Origin: Bryobacterales bacterium
GTDB taxonomy: Bacteria > Acidobacteriota > Terriglobia > Bryobacterales > Bryobacteraceae
NCBI GenBank assembly: GCA_003164035.1
Contig: PLRS01000036.1
Span: 1 to 64,000 of the forward strand
Direction of reading: 5' to 3'
DNA: 64,000 nt
This document shows positions 8,077 through 16,811 of this stretch, piece by piece (position 1 is the first letter of the stretch; every line of letters begins with the position of its first letter). The translations under genes were made by a program, and so were the position numbers. The notes below the pieces were generated by a model, which was not told where the DNA came from, ran no database searches, and was given only the letters and a program-made list of their open reading frames with translations.

Positions 8077-10450
8077 TTATCTCCTCTACCGGGTCCTCCA
8101 AGGGTTTGCGATGCCCCTGGTCCTATTGTATTGGGTGTGGCGCGGCCTGAGGAACCGTGCCTACTGGGCTTCCCTGCCCGAGCGCTTCGGCTTCCTGCCA
8201 TCCTCATTTACTCAGACCGGCCAGGGCGCCATCTGGTTGCACGCGGTTTCGGTGGGGGAAGTGCTGGGTGCGATGGAACTGGTGAGGGGGCTTCGGGCGG
8301 CATTTCCCCGCACCGCGATTTTCGTTTCCTCCGGCACGCTGGCGGGCCACGCCACCTCCCAGGCGAAACTGGACGGGCTGGTGGACGGGGTTTTCTTTGC
8401 CCCCATGGACTACGTCTTCGCCGTGCGCCGGGTGCTGCGCACGTTGCGGCCGGCGGTGGTGCTGGTGGTGGAAACCGAGATTTGGCCCAACCTGTTCCGC
8501 GAGTGCCAACGGACGGGCGCCGGGCTGGCGATACTCAACGGCCGCATTTCGGACCGCGCCTTTCCCCCGTATCGCCGCTGGGCGTGGTGGTTCAGCGCCG
8601 TCTGGTCGGTGGACCGGATCCAGGTGCAGAGCGCGGAGATGCGCGCGCGCTACCTGGCGCTGGGCGCGCCGCCGGAGCGGGTGGAAGTGGCGGGCAATTT
8701 CAAGTACGATTTCGCCGCCCTCGCGGCCGCGGCGGATTCTCCGGTCAGGAGTTGGCTGGCGGCCCGGCAGCCGGCGGCGGTGTGGATCGCGGCCAGCACC
8801 ATGCCGGGCGCCGAGGCCGGCGACGTGGATGAAGACCAGTGCGTGGTGGAAAGCTGGCTCCGGCTCGCCCTTCGCCATCCCGGCCTGGTGCTGATCTGGG
8901 CCCCGCGCAAACCGGAGCGCTTCGACCTGGCCGCCGAGAAACTTGCCGCCGCCGGGATCGCCTATGATCGCCGTTCGCAGCTTGGTGGGGCGGACCCCCT
9001 GGTCCGCGCTCTTCCGCCTCGCGTTCTCCTGCTCGACACCATCGGCGAGTTGAGCGGGCTGTTCGACACCGCCGATGTGGTCTTCATGGGCGGCACGCTG
9101 GCGCGGCGCGGCGGGCACAATATTCTGGAGCCGGCGCTGTTCGCGAAAACTGTCATTGTCGGGCCGCACATGGAGAATTTCACGGCCATTGCCGACGAAT
9201 TCCGGCGGGCCGGAGCGGTTGTCGAAATCGCCGGGCCGGCCGAACTGGCCGAAACCGTATCGGCGCTGCTCGATGACCCGGAGCGGCGGCGCGAGCTTGG
9301 CCGGCGCGCGCTGGGTGCCGCCGAAGCGCGCCGCGGCGCCACCGCGCGCGCCCTGGCGGCGGTGCGCGAGCTTTATGCCACCCGCGTACCGGTGTACCGG
9401 CCGGCCTGGCCGTGGTATCCGGTGGCGCGTCTCCTGGCGGGCGCGTGGATGATCGCCTCCGGCCTGCGGCAGAAGCGGCACCAAGGCGCCGCCCGCAGCC
9501 TGCCGGTGCCGGTGATCTCGGTCGGCAACCTCACCATGGGCGGCACCGGCAAGACTCCCTGCGTGCTGTGGTTGGCTGCCGGGCTGATCGAGCGCGGGCA
9601 CGCTCCGGGCATCCTCACGCGGGGCTACGGCCGGATTTCTCCCGAGCCGATTTCGGTACTGGAACGGGGCGCCCAGGCCAGCTCGGCCGAGACCGGCGAC
9701 GAGCCGCAGATCTTCCTCCGTTCCGGCCTGGCTCCGGTGGGCATCGGCGCCGACCGGTTTCGTGCCGGCCAACTTCTGCTGGCCCGCTTTCCAGCGGTCG
9801 ACCGGGTCCTGCTCGACGACGGGTTGCAGCACCGCCGGTTGGAACGGGCGGTGAACCTGGTACTGGTGGATGCGCTCGATCCGTTCGGCGGAGGCGGCGT
9901 GTTTCCACTGGGCCGGCTGCGCGAGCCACTGGACGCGCTGGCGCGGGCGGATATTTTCCTGATCACACGCGCCGATCTTTCCGGCGGCGTCCCGGCGCTG
10001 GAGCGAGCCCTGCGCGCGCGCAACGGCCGGGCCCCGATTTTTCACGCCGTCACGCGCCCGCACGCCTGGGTGGAAGCCGCCAACGGGCGCGAATACGGTC
10101 CCGCCGCCGCGCCCTTCGACCGCCCGGCAGGTTTCTGCGGGCTGGGCAATCCGCAGTCGTTCCGCCGTATCCTGAATGCACTGGGCATCCACCCGGTAGA
10201 CTGGATCCGGTTTCCCGACCATCATCGCTACCGCCCGGCCGAGCTGAAGCGGATGGGCCGCTGGCTGCGGGATGAAGGCGCGCGGTCATTGGTCACGACC
10301 GAAAAAGATGCCGTGAACCTGTGCGAAGGCTTTGAAGACCTGCTGGCGCCCCTGCCGTTGTTCTACCTCAAAATCGCCCTGGAAATCGCCCGCCGAGACG
10401 AGTTGCTGGACGCCATCGAACAGCGCACTACACGCGCCGGAGACACGTAG
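8060..10450 (+). CDS. KdtA-LpxK fusion: Kdo transferase + tetraacyldisaccharide 4'-kinase
   Basis: One polypeptide of about 796 residues joins two consecutive lipid A steps at the inner membrane. The N-terminal 420 residues are a GT30 Kdo transferase: membrane anchor near the start, WLHAVSVGEV with the catalytic Glu, VVETEIWPN, and MGGTLARRGGHNILEPALF. From about residue 440 LpxK follows, with P-loop VGNLTMGGTGKTP, TRGYG, LLDDGLQHRR, and VTTEKDAVNL near the end. LpxK phosphorylates the lipid A disaccharide and KdtA then adds Kdo. No internal stop or start separates them. The start is taken as TTG 8060; GTG at 8012 is also open, but both overlap the divergent neighbour. Confidence 0.93.
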   Translation: MKTKGIYLLYRVLQGFAMPLVLLYWVWRGLRNRAYWASLPERFGFLPSSFTQTGQGAIWLHAVSVGEVLGAMELVRGLRAAFPRTAIFVSSGTLAGHATSQAKLDGLVDGVFFAPMDYVFAVRRVLRTLRPAVVLVVETEIWPNLFRECQRTGAGLAILNGRISDRAFPPYRRWAWWFSAVWSVDRIQVQSAEMRARYLALGAPPERVEVAGNFKYDFAALAAAADSPVRSWLAARQPAAVWIAASTMPGAEAGDVDEDQCVVESWLRLALRHPGLVLIWAPRKPERFDLAAEKLAAAGIAYDRRSQLGGADPLVRALPPRVLLLDTIGELSGLFDTADVVFMGGTLARRGGHNILEPALFAKTVIVGPHMENFTAIADEFRRAGAVVEIAGPAELAETVSALLDDPERRRELGRRALGAAEARRGATARALAAVRELYATRVPVYRPAWPWYPVARLLAGAWMIASGLRQKRHQGAARSLPVPVISVGNLTMGGTGKTPCVLWLAAGLIERGHAPGILTRGYGRISPEPISVLERGAQASSAETGDEPQIFLRSGLAPVGIGADRFRAGQLLLARFPAVDRVLLDDGLQHRRLERAVNLVLVDALDPFGGGGVFPLGRLREPLDALARADIFLITRADLSGGVPALERALRARNGRAPIFHAVTRPHAWVEAANGREYGPAAAPFDRPAGFCGLGNPQSFRRILNALGIHPVDWIRFPDHHRYRPAELKRMGRWLRDEGARSLVTTEKDAVNLCEGFEDLLAPLPLFYLKIALEIARRDELLDAIEQRTTRAGDT

Positions 10451-10454
10451 CGGG

Positions 10455-10542
10455 AAGCCCGGAACCGGCCGCAACGACATTGTGCCCCTGCGGCAGCAAC
10501 AAGAAATACAAACATTGCTGCCTCGGTAAGTGCTTGTATTAA
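10455..10542 (+). pseudogene. SEC-C zinc-motif remnant
   Basis: Just after the LpxK stop the sequence encodes KPGTGRND in one frame and CPCGSNKKYKHCCLGK in the next. Together they make the classic SEC-C tail (GRND-CPCGSGKKYK-CC) known from SecA and from many DUF proteins. The two halves are separated by a one-base shift (ATTG where three bases are expected). Only the tail exists; there is no upstream domain in either frame. Its stop overlaps the convergent DUF2254 gene. It is probably a leftover of a lost gene or of a former C-terminal extension. Confidence 0.5.
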
Positions 10543-11870
10543 TCCGGCGCTGAGGCTCCGGTCATATTCTCCAGCGCGGCCCAGCGGCGGCGCAGGGGGT
10601 GCATTTCTTCCTCGCCCAATTCCCGAGCGCAACCCTCGACAATCCGTTCGCCCAGGGCGTGAAGCGTTTGGCGGAGCGACGGGGACGCGGTGGTGGCGGC
10701 GATATCCCCAAGCGCCCGCAGCAGGCGCAGGCTCACCGCGGCATCGGCGCGTGCATACAACCGGATCTGTTCGAAAGCCGAAGTCGAGAGCCGGTCGAAA
10801 TCGATCCAGGGGATGGCGACGCGAAAGACGCCGGGCGGGTCGTAGAGCAGGCTTTCGGGCGGCTCGCGGGAGGCGACGCGGATCATGATGCGGCTGAGCT
10901 GATCGACACAACTGATGGCGGTGGTGGGATCGTTGACAGCCGGCGAGATGGCTTTCAGGGCGATGTCGACAATCTGCAGAACGCCGAACTCGACATCCTG
11001 CTGCAAGGTTCTGGATGGCCCGAGATCGATTGCGCGGCGAAGCTCATGGATCGCGTCGGGAGTGAGCCGATCGCCTTTGTGAGCGAGCAGCAGTGGCGTT
11101 CCGGCCGGAACAAAAAGCCCGACTCTCCGGACCAGCCGAAGCTTCACCCGATAGGCCTTGGCCAGGGACAGCAGCAGGGCAGTGTCGACGAAGCGGATGT
11201 AACCGGAGGAGTCGGCCAGCACGGGCGCGTCCCAGGCGAACTGCGGCGCGGGGGCGGGATCGGGGCGAACCCCGTCGCGACGGCGCCAGGGCATCATCTG
11301 GTCGATGACGGTTTCGGTTTCGGCGGCAACGCGGTCGACGATGTGGCTGACGCTGATGGCTTGGGAGATGTGTTGAATGAAGAAGAGCAGCCAACCGACA
11401 CAGACCAAAGCCAGCAGCATGGCACCCACCACGGTAGCGACGGGAGCGAAGGGCTTGGGCTGAAAGCGGGCGGAAGGAAGGGCGGCCATACAGTAACAGA
11501 ACGTTCCCAGAAAGACGCCCAAGGTCCACTGGGTGACACGGTCCCTGGCAAAGCTGACGATGATGCGCGGCGAGAACTGCATGGATGCCAGGGTCAGCGT
11601 CATGAGCAGGATGGCGAAGACGATCGAAACCACGGTCATAATCGAGGCTGCGATGCCGCCGAGAATCACTTGAGCGACCTGGGGATCGGCGTGGGACGGG
11701 AACAGGACGGTGGGCATCCAGTCGCTGAAAACCGGGAAGGTCTCCTCCAGCCAGGAGAGGACGGCGCCGGCGCAGCCGAGGGTCAGCGCAATCGCCAGCG
11801 GGCGGACCAGAAAACCGCCGCGGAGGTTATACATGGCGCGGCGGATCGACAATGGCAGAGGTCTGTTCAC
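10539..11870 (-). CDS. DUF2254 family membrane protein
   Basis: A 443-residue inner-membrane protein. Four hydrophobic helices occupy the first 175 residues (for example AIALTLGCAGAVLSWL, ASIMTVVSIVFAILLMTLTL, VVGAMLLALVCVGWLLFF). They are followed by a soluble C-terminal part with the conserved stretch ISPAVNDPTTAISCVDQL and a regulatory-looking helical region. SMQFSPRIIVSFARDRVTQW between helices 2 and 3 is typical of the family. The function of DUF2254 is not established. It is monocistronic, convergent with KdtA-LpxK and divergent from the aldo/keto reductase gene across a 141-bp gap carrying one palindromic repeat. Confidence 0.85.
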   Translation of the reverse strand: MNRPLPLSIRRAMYNLRGGFLVRPLAIALTLGCAGAVLSWLEETFPVFSDWMPTVLFPSHADPQVAQVILGGIAASIMTVVSIVFAILLMTLTLASMQFSPRIIVSFARDRVTQWTLGVFLGTFCYCMAALPSARFQPKPFAPVATVVGAMLLALVCVGWLLFFIQHISQAISVSHIVDRVAAETETVIDQMMPWRRRDGVRPDPAPAPQFAWDAPVLADSSGYIRFVDTALLLSLAKAYRVKLRLVRRVGLFVPAGTPLLLAHKGDRLTPDAIHELRRAIDLGPSRTLQQDVEFGVLQIVDIALKAISPAVNDPTTAISCVDQLSRIMIRVASREPPESLLYDPPGVFRVAIPWIDFDRLSTSAFEQIRLYARADAAVSLRLLRALGDIAATTASPSLRQTLHALGERIVEGCARELGEEEMHPLRRRWAALENMTGASAPD

Positions 11871-11926
11871 GATGCTATTCGATCAAGTGTACCCACACTG
11901 GCGCGGGGACGCGAAATCGCGGAAGA

Positions 11927-11948
11927 GGGCAGGCGGCACCGCCTGCCC
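11927..11948. repeat. Palindromic repeat of the GGCAGGCGG..CCGCCTGCC family
   Basis: GGGCAGGCGG and CGCCTGCCC with a 3-nt loop form a 9-10 bp hairpin. Related hairpins occur at 14343-14360, 57613-57630 and 57663-57684. They always lie between genes and are typical of REP-like elements. Confidence 0.6.
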
Positions 11949-12011
11949 CACCTGGATGCTCCCCCGGACGGGATCACGGGGTGATATTCTCGGTCCAGGC
12001 AGGGAGGGTAT

Positions 12012-12983
12012 ATGGACACTTCACGACGCGAGTTTCTGCAACGCACCGCCGCGGTGGCGGGACTGACCGGAGCGCTTTCGGGCGCCGAGAGCCCGCTTCC
12101 CATGCGCCCATTGGGGAAGACCGGCGAGCGCGTCTCCATCCTGGCGTGCGGCGGCGGCCAGCGCTTTTATCAGACCCGCAACGACGAGGAAGCGGTGCGC
12201 TTCATCGTGCAGGCGGCGGGGGCGGGCGTCACCTACTTCGACACGGCCGACAGCTACGCCCGCGGCCGCAGCGAGCAATTGTACGGCAAGGCGTTCGAGG
12301 CGCGCGGGGGAACGCGGGGGCTGTTCGTGGCCACAAAGGTCAGCACTCGTGACGGTGCCAAGGTCCAGGGCATCATCGAGCAAAGTCTGAAGAATTTGAA
12401 AATGGACCAGGTGGACCTCGTCCACATCCACTCGCTCGAAAACGAAGACGACCTGGCGCGCATCGAGGCCACCGGCGGCGTGCTGGAAAACCTTCTCAAG
12501 GCGCGCGAACAGAAGCTCACGCGGTTCATCGGCATCACCAGCCACGACAGTCCGGCGGCCATGAAACTGGCTCTGGAACGCCACGATTTCGATTGCTGCC
12601 AGATGGCTCTGAACGCCGCCATGGCCGATATGATCGGCACAACCAGGCCGGTGACGGCCGGCGACCGCAGCTTCGAATCGCTGGCGCTGCCGGTGGCCCG
12701 GAGCAAGAACATCGGCGTGATTGCGATGAAGGTATTCGCCCGCGACGGGCTGGCCGGCCAGGCCGAGGCCACCGCGCGCAACCTGATCTACTATGCGCTT
12801 TCGCTACCCATCGCGACGGCCGTGATCGGGCACCCCACGGTGGAGCACCTGGAGCAGAACGTCCGTCTGGCGAAGGCCTTCCAGCCTCTTCCCAAGACGG
12901 AAATGGAGCAACTGGCGCGGGCCCTTTCGACCCGCAACAAGGCTGGGCTGATCGAGTTTTTCCGCCACCACGTGGACGCCTGA
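12012..12983 (+). CDS. Tat-exported aldo/keto reductase
   Basis: NAD(P)H-dependent oxidoreductase of 323 residues. The N-terminus has a Tat motif (SRREFLQRTAAVAGLTGALSG), so the folded enzyme is probably exported with its cofactor. The AKR tetrad is visible: Asp and Tyr in FDTADSYARGRSEQL, Lys in FVATKVS, His in DLVHIHSLEN. The later strand RFIGITSHDSP and AVIGHPTVEHLEQN are also conserved. GGGAGGG lies just before the ATG. It is followed 48 bp later by another RRxFL-bearing enzyme in the same direction, so both probably form one operon acting on sugars or sugar acids outside the cytoplasm. Confidence 0.88.
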   Translation: MDTSRREFLQRTAAVAGLTGALSGAESPLPMRPLGKTGERVSILACGGGQRFYQTRNDEEAVRFIVQAAGAGVTYFDTADSYARGRSEQLYGKAFEARGGTRGLFVATKVSTRDGAKVQGIIEQSLKNLKMDQVDLVHIHSLENEDDLARIEATGGVLENLLKAREQKLTRFIGITSHDSPAAMKLALERHDFDCCQMALNAAMADMIGTTRPVTAGDRSFESLALPVARSKNIGVIAMKVFARDGLAGQAEATARNLIYYALSLPIATAVIGHPTVEHLEQNVRLAKAFQPLPKTEMEQLARALSTRNKAGLIEFFRHHVDA

Positions 12984-13031
12984 ATCCGGGTCGAACCGTC
13001 CAGTGGCCGCACTTTCCATGGAGGTTCCGCG

Positions 13032-14252
13032 ATGAATAGAAGAGATTTTCTGACGGCCGGCTCGCTCGTGGGCCTGCCCTTCCAGGCTGCGGCGATGCCG
13101 CAGACGGCGCCCCGCTACACCGGCAAGCCGGAGCTGAAGATCACCAACGTCGAGGCGTTCGTCGTCAACGCCGGCCGAAACTACGTGTACGTGAAGGTGT
13201 CCACCGACCAGGGCATTCACGGCTGGGGCGAAGCCTATTCGGCCGGACCCGACGAAGCCACGGCCGCCACCATCCGCGATTTCAAAGACTGGCTGGTGGG
13301 CAAGGATCCGCGCAACGTCGAGTATCTCTGGGCGACGATGTACAACTTCACGCGCTTCCCCGGAGGGCTGGTGGTGAACGCCGCCATCAGCGGCATCGAG
13401 CAGGCTCTGTGGGACGTGGCGGGCAAAGCCGCCGGCCTGCCGGTGTACATGCTGATGGGCGGAAAATGCCGCAATAAAGTGCGGTGCTATCAGGCGGCCA
13501 ACAGCCCGGAACAGGCGCAAGCGCTGATCTCGAAATACGGGTACACGGCGCTGAAGGCCACGCTGGGCTTCACCGACGCGGTTCCGATGAGCGCCACGGT
13601 TCGCGCTTTCGGAGAGAGAGCCGAAGCCATGCGTAAAGCCATCGGCGCGAATGTCGACCTGTGCTTCGATGCGCACGCCAGGATTTTCGCCCCTTATGTG
13701 GCCTACGAACTGGCGGAAGTTCTGAAGCCGGTCCAACCGCTGTTTCTGGAGGAAGCCATCCGCCCCGAGAACATGGATTCGATGGCCGAACTGCGAAAGA
13801 AAGTGCGGATCCCCATCGCCACCGGCGAGGAGCTCTATACCAAGTTTCAATTTCAGCAGTTGCTGACGGCGGGCGGCGCCGACATCATTCAGCCGGACAT
13901 CTGTCTGGCGGGCGGATTCCTGGAGCAGAAGAAAATCGCGGCAATCGCCGAATCGCACTATGTGGAAGTGGCGCCTCACAACCCGCTCGGTCCGCTGGCC
14001 ACGCTGGTCAACATTCACTTCGCCGCCTGCACGCCGAATTTCGTCATTTTGGAATACCATCCGGACGACGAATCTCCGCGCAAAGACCTGGTGAAAGGCG
14101 ACACCATCGTGGTGAAAGACGGCTATCTGGCCATCCCCGATAAACCGGGTTGGGGCTATGAGATGGATGAAGAAGCCTTCAAGCGGATGCCGGCGAAGCC
14201 GTGGCACCGGGCTTTCTCATTCACACCCGACGGGGCTCCGAGTTTCATCTGA
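13032..14252 (+). CDS. Enolase-superfamily dehydratase (mandelate racemase/muconate lactonizing, galactonate-dehydratase-like)
   Basis: A 406-residue protein with an RRDFL Tat-like leader. The fold is that of the MR/MLE family: N-terminal capping domain (about 33-150), then the barrel. Metal ligands are in VDLCFDAHAR, LFLEEAIRPEN and ATGEELYTKF. The His of the catalytic His-Asp pair is in VAPHNPLGP. This last pattern and the length are closest to D-galactonate dehydratase and its relatives, which turn a sugar acid into its 2-keto-3-deoxy form; the exact substrate cannot be read. A GGAGG lies 8 bp before the ATG. It is coupled with the upstream aldo/keto reductase, suggesting oxidation followed by dehydration of a sugar. 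Confidence 0.87.
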   Translation: MNRRDFLTAGSLVGLPFQAAAMPQTAPRYTGKPELKITNVEAFVVNAGRNYVYVKVSTDQGIHGWGEAYSAGPDEATAATIRDFKDWLVGKDPRNVEYLWATMYNFTRFPGGLVVNAAISGIEQALWDVAGKAAGLPVYMLMGGKCRNKVRCYQAANSPEQAQALISKYGYTALKATLGFTDAVPMSATVRAFGERAEAMRKAIGANVDLCFDAHARIFAPYVAYELAEVLKPVQPLFLEEAIRPENMDSMAELRKKVRIPIATGEELYTKFQFQQLLTAGGADIIQPDICLAGGFLEQKKIAAIAESHYVEVAPHNPLGPLATLVNIHFAACTPNFVILEYHPDDESPRKDLVKGDTIVVKDGYLAIPDKPGWGYEMDEEAFKRMPAKPWHRAFSFTPDGAPSFI

Positions 14253-14257
14253 GGACA

Positions 14258-14360
14258 CAACCGCTCCCTCGCGGTCGCGGCTCGGTTACGAGTGGCAGTC
14301 ACTTACCGCGACCGTCGGGAGCTGGGGATTAAATCGCAAGTCGCAGGCGGAACCGCCTGC
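14258..14360. repeat. Degenerate CGCTCCCT palindrome followed by a GCAGGCGG hairpin
   Basis: Left arm CCGCTCCCTCGCGGTCGCGG (14261-14280) and the partly decayed right arm ACCGCGACCGTCGGGAGC belong to the same family as 18958-19140, 22666-22798, 27450-27576 and 32857-32990. It is followed by the hairpin GCAGGCGGAACCGCCTGC (14343-14360). It fills the gap between two convergent genes. Confidence 0.65.
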
Positions 14361-14366
14361 GCCACC

Positions 14367-16085
14367 TTACTTTTTGGTCAACTCCTGCGCCTTCGCCAAA
14401 TCGGCGTCGGCACCGGCTTTGTCGCCCAGCAGGCGGCGTGCGGCGGCGCGGTTCTGGTAGGCGTTGGCGTAGGCGGAGTTGAGGCGGATGGCCTGGTCGA
14501 AATCCGCGGCCGCCTCCTTATATTGGAGGAGCCTGAGGTGAGCGTAGCCGCGGGCATTGTAGGCGAGCGATAAACCCGGATCGAGGTGGATGGCTTCATT
14601 GAGCTCGCCGATGGCCTCGCGGAACTGTTCGGCGTCCATCAGCTTGCGAGCGCGCATGTGGTGAACGATGGCGGCGTCCTCGGCGGTTTGAGGCTCCGGC
14701 GCGGCCGGCGGTTTCGGCTGCGGAGGTTCCACCTTGGGTGCGGCCGGCTCCGGTCTCGGCTGCGGGGGTTCCACGGCGGCCGCAGGCGGAAGCGGCCCGG
14801 GCTGCGTTTGGGGTGCCTCGGGATCCGGTTTGGGCGCGGGCAAGGTGATCGCAACGGTATCGGGAGCGGCTTCGGTGGCGCGCTGGCGATCGACGGTTTC
14901 CTTCACTTTGGCCTGCGCCAGATCGAGCAGTTGCCGGGCTTGCTGGCCGGAGGGATCGAGCGCCACGGCGTGTTTCAAATCGGCGAGGGCTTCGTCGAAG
15001 CGGCCCAGCAAATAGTAGGCGTTGCCGCGGGCCAGCCAGCCGGCCGGCGAGTTGGGGTCGAGGCCGATGGCCATGGTGTTATCGGCGAAAGCTTTCTCGT
15101 GGTCGCCCATGGCGTGGTACGTAGCGGCGCGGGCAGTGTAGGCATCGGGGCTGTGAGCGTCCAGCAGCACGGCCCGATTGCGGTCGGCGAAGGCTTCCGG
15201 GTGTTTGCCGTGGCGAGCGTAGATGGCACCGCGCGCCAGGAACAGGCGAACGTCGGTAGGATCGTAGCGCATGGCCGCGGTGTAATCGGCGATGGCGCCG
15301 TCGTCGTCGCTCAGCCGTTCCCGCACCGCGCCGCGGGTTCGCAAAGCGCGCGGATCCTCGGGCCGCAGGCGGACGGCGACGTCGAGATCGGCCCGCGAAT
15401 GTTCGAAATCGGCCAACCCGGCGTAGGAGAGGGCTCGTTCCACGTAGACTTCCTGGTAGTCGGGACGGTGGCTCAGGCAGATGGTGAAGTCTTCTATGGC
15501 TTCGCGGTATTTAGCCTGGTTTTCGAGGGCGATGCCGCGGCCTTTGTAGGCCTCCGGGTTATCGGGGCGGAGCTTGATGGCCTGGGTGAAATCGTCGATC
15601 GCTTTGGGGTACTGGGCGGTGGCCAGGAAGGCATTGCCGCGGCCGGTGTACACCTCGGTGCGCTCCAGGCGCAGGCCGATGGCGGTGTTGTAATCGGGAA
15701 TGGCGCGGGCCGGCGCGCCGATGGCGGCAAAGAAGCCGGCGCGGGCCAGGTAGTTGGCGGGATCGCCGGGGGCCACCGCGACCGCGCGATCGAAATCGGC
15801 CGAGGCTTTGTCGCGTTCTCCCTGGGCCGAGTAATCGCCGGCGCGGGCGCGATAGGCAGCCGCATTCGAAGGATCCAGCAGCACGGCTTCCGAGTAGGCG
15901 GCAATGGCGTCGGCGCGCTGCCCGTGCTTGTCGTCTTCCAGACCGCGCTGGTAAGCGGCTTGCGCCTTCTTCTTGTCGACTTTGGCATCGGCGGCGAAGA
16001 TCGCGCCGGTCAGGCTCACTGCAATCGCCGTTGCAACGGCCATGGCCAGCCAACCGCGCCATCCAACTCGTCGGGTCCGGGCCAT
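14367..16085 (-). CDS. Exported TPR-repeat protein with proline-rich linker
   Basis: About 572 residues with a signal peptide (WLAMAVATAIAVSLTGAIFA). Residues 38-385 hold about ten consecutive tetratricopeptide repeats with the A..Y..RG...L pattern (GLEDDKHGQRADAIAAYSEA, AIDDFTQAIKLRPDNPEAY). A Pro-rich linker follows (about 405-470, PKPDPEAPQTQPGPLPPAAA). Two more TPRs (IGELNEAIHLDPGLSLAYNA, then YKEAAADFDQAIRLNS) end the protein. It is presumably a periplasmic scaffold; no enzymatic domain. ATG 16085 is chosen over the in-frame TTG at 16088. It is divergent from the adenosyltransferase gene, with a small palindrome AGTGTACACT (16093-16102) between them. Confidence 0.85.
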   Translation of the reverse strand: MARTRRVGWRGWLAMAVATAIAVSLTGAIFAADAKVDKKKAQAAYQRGLEDDKHGQRADAIAAYSEAVLLDPSNAAAYRARAGDYSAQGERDKASADFDRAVAVAPGDPANYLARAGFFAAIGAPARAIPDYNTAIGLRLERTEVYTGRGNAFLATAQYPKAIDDFTQAIKLRPDNPEAYKGRGIALENQAKYREAIEDFTICLSHRPDYQEVYVERALSYAGLADFEHSRADLDVAVRLRPEDPRALRTRGAVRERLSDDDGAIADYTAAMRYDPTDVRLFLARGAIYARHGKHPEAFADRNRAVLLDAHSPDAYTARAATYHAMGDHEKAFADNTMAIGLDPNSPAGWLARGNAYYLLGRFDEALADLKHAVALDPSGQQARQLLDLAQAKVKETVDRQRATEAAPDTVAITLPAPKPDPEAPQTQPGPLPPAAAVEPPQPRPEPAAPKVEPPQPKPPAAPEPQTAEDAAIVHHMRARKLMDAEQFREAIGELNEAIHLDPGLSLAYNARGYAHLRLLQYKEAAADFDQAIRLNSAYANAYQNRAAARRLLGDKAGADADLAKAQELTKK

Positions 16086-16132
16086 CAATTTTAGTGTACA
16101 CTCGCGCGCCCAAAAACTCGGACAATAAGAGC

Positions 16133-16783
16133 ATGAGCGATTCGACGTTTCACGCGCCGCGGCTGGCCATCAATCGGGTATACACCCGAGGCGGAGATAC
16201 GGGGCAAACCAGCCTGGTGGGCGGCCAGCGAGTATCCAAAGACGCGCTCCGGATCGAAGCTTACGGGACGGTGGACGAGCTGAATGCGTGGGTAGGGCTG
16301 GCGCGAGCCACGGTCGACGAAGTAGCGGCGCGGCACGCGGCGGTTGCGGAGTTGGCGGCGATTTTGTTGCGGGTGCAGCACGAACTGTTCAACCTGGGCT
16401 CGATATTGGCGACCCTGCCCGAGGATCAGCACCCGCGGCAGGCGCGCGTGACCGCGACCGAGATCGAGCGGCTGGAGCGGGAAATCGACCGCATGAACGG
16501 GGCGCTGCCGCGGCTGCGCTCCTTCGTGCTGCCAGGCGACAGCCGCCTGAACGCGGAGTTGCACGTGTGCCGCACGGTGTGCCGCCGGGCGGAACGGCTG
16601 CTGGTGGGGTTGGCGCGGGCCGAATCCATACCGGCCGAAGCGGTGCGGTACCTGAACCGTTTGAGCGACGCGCTGTTTGTGTGGTGCCGCTGGGTGAGCG
16701 ATGCCATGGGCGTGGCGGAGACGCTTTGGGAGCCCAACGGCTCGGCATCGGGACAGGCCGCTTCGGGAGAGAAGGCGGAATGA
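16133..16783 (+). CDS. Cob(I)alamin adenosyltransferase, PduO type
   Basis: Transfers adenosine from ATP to cob(I)alamin to make coenzyme B12. The 216 residues begin MSDSTFHAPRLAINRVYTRG. The family fingerprint is complete: TRGGDTGQTSLVGGQRVSKD near the start, the EAYGTVDELNAWVGLA helix, and late motifs RSFVLPGDSRLNAELHVCRT, CRRAERL and YLNRLSDALFVWCRW. The frame extends upstream to 16031, but that part reads over the divergent promoter region, so ATG 16133 is used. It stands at the head of a run with the kinase-like gene and hpt. Confidence 0.93.
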   Translation: MSDSTFHAPRLAINRVYTRGGDTGQTSLVGGQRVSKDALRIEAYGTVDELNAWVGLARATVDEVAARHAAVAELAAILLRVQHELFNLGSILATLPEDQHPRQARVTATEIERLEREIDRMNGALPRLRSFVLPGDSRLNAELHVCRTVCRRAERLLVGLARAESIPAEAVRYLNRLSDALFVWCRWVSDAMGVAETLWEPNGSASGQAASGEKAE

Positions 16784-16811
16784 GCATGGACGCGACGACG
16801 GGCACGGTTCG

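Noticed and set aside
8204-10225. 673-codon minus-strand frame opposite KdtA-LpxK
   Set aside because: Shadow of a well-supported coding gene; low-complexity, no domain recognisable.
14586-16094. 502-codon plus-strand frame opposite the TPR gene
   Set aside because: Gly/Val-rich mirror of TPR repeats; no signal peptide or motif.
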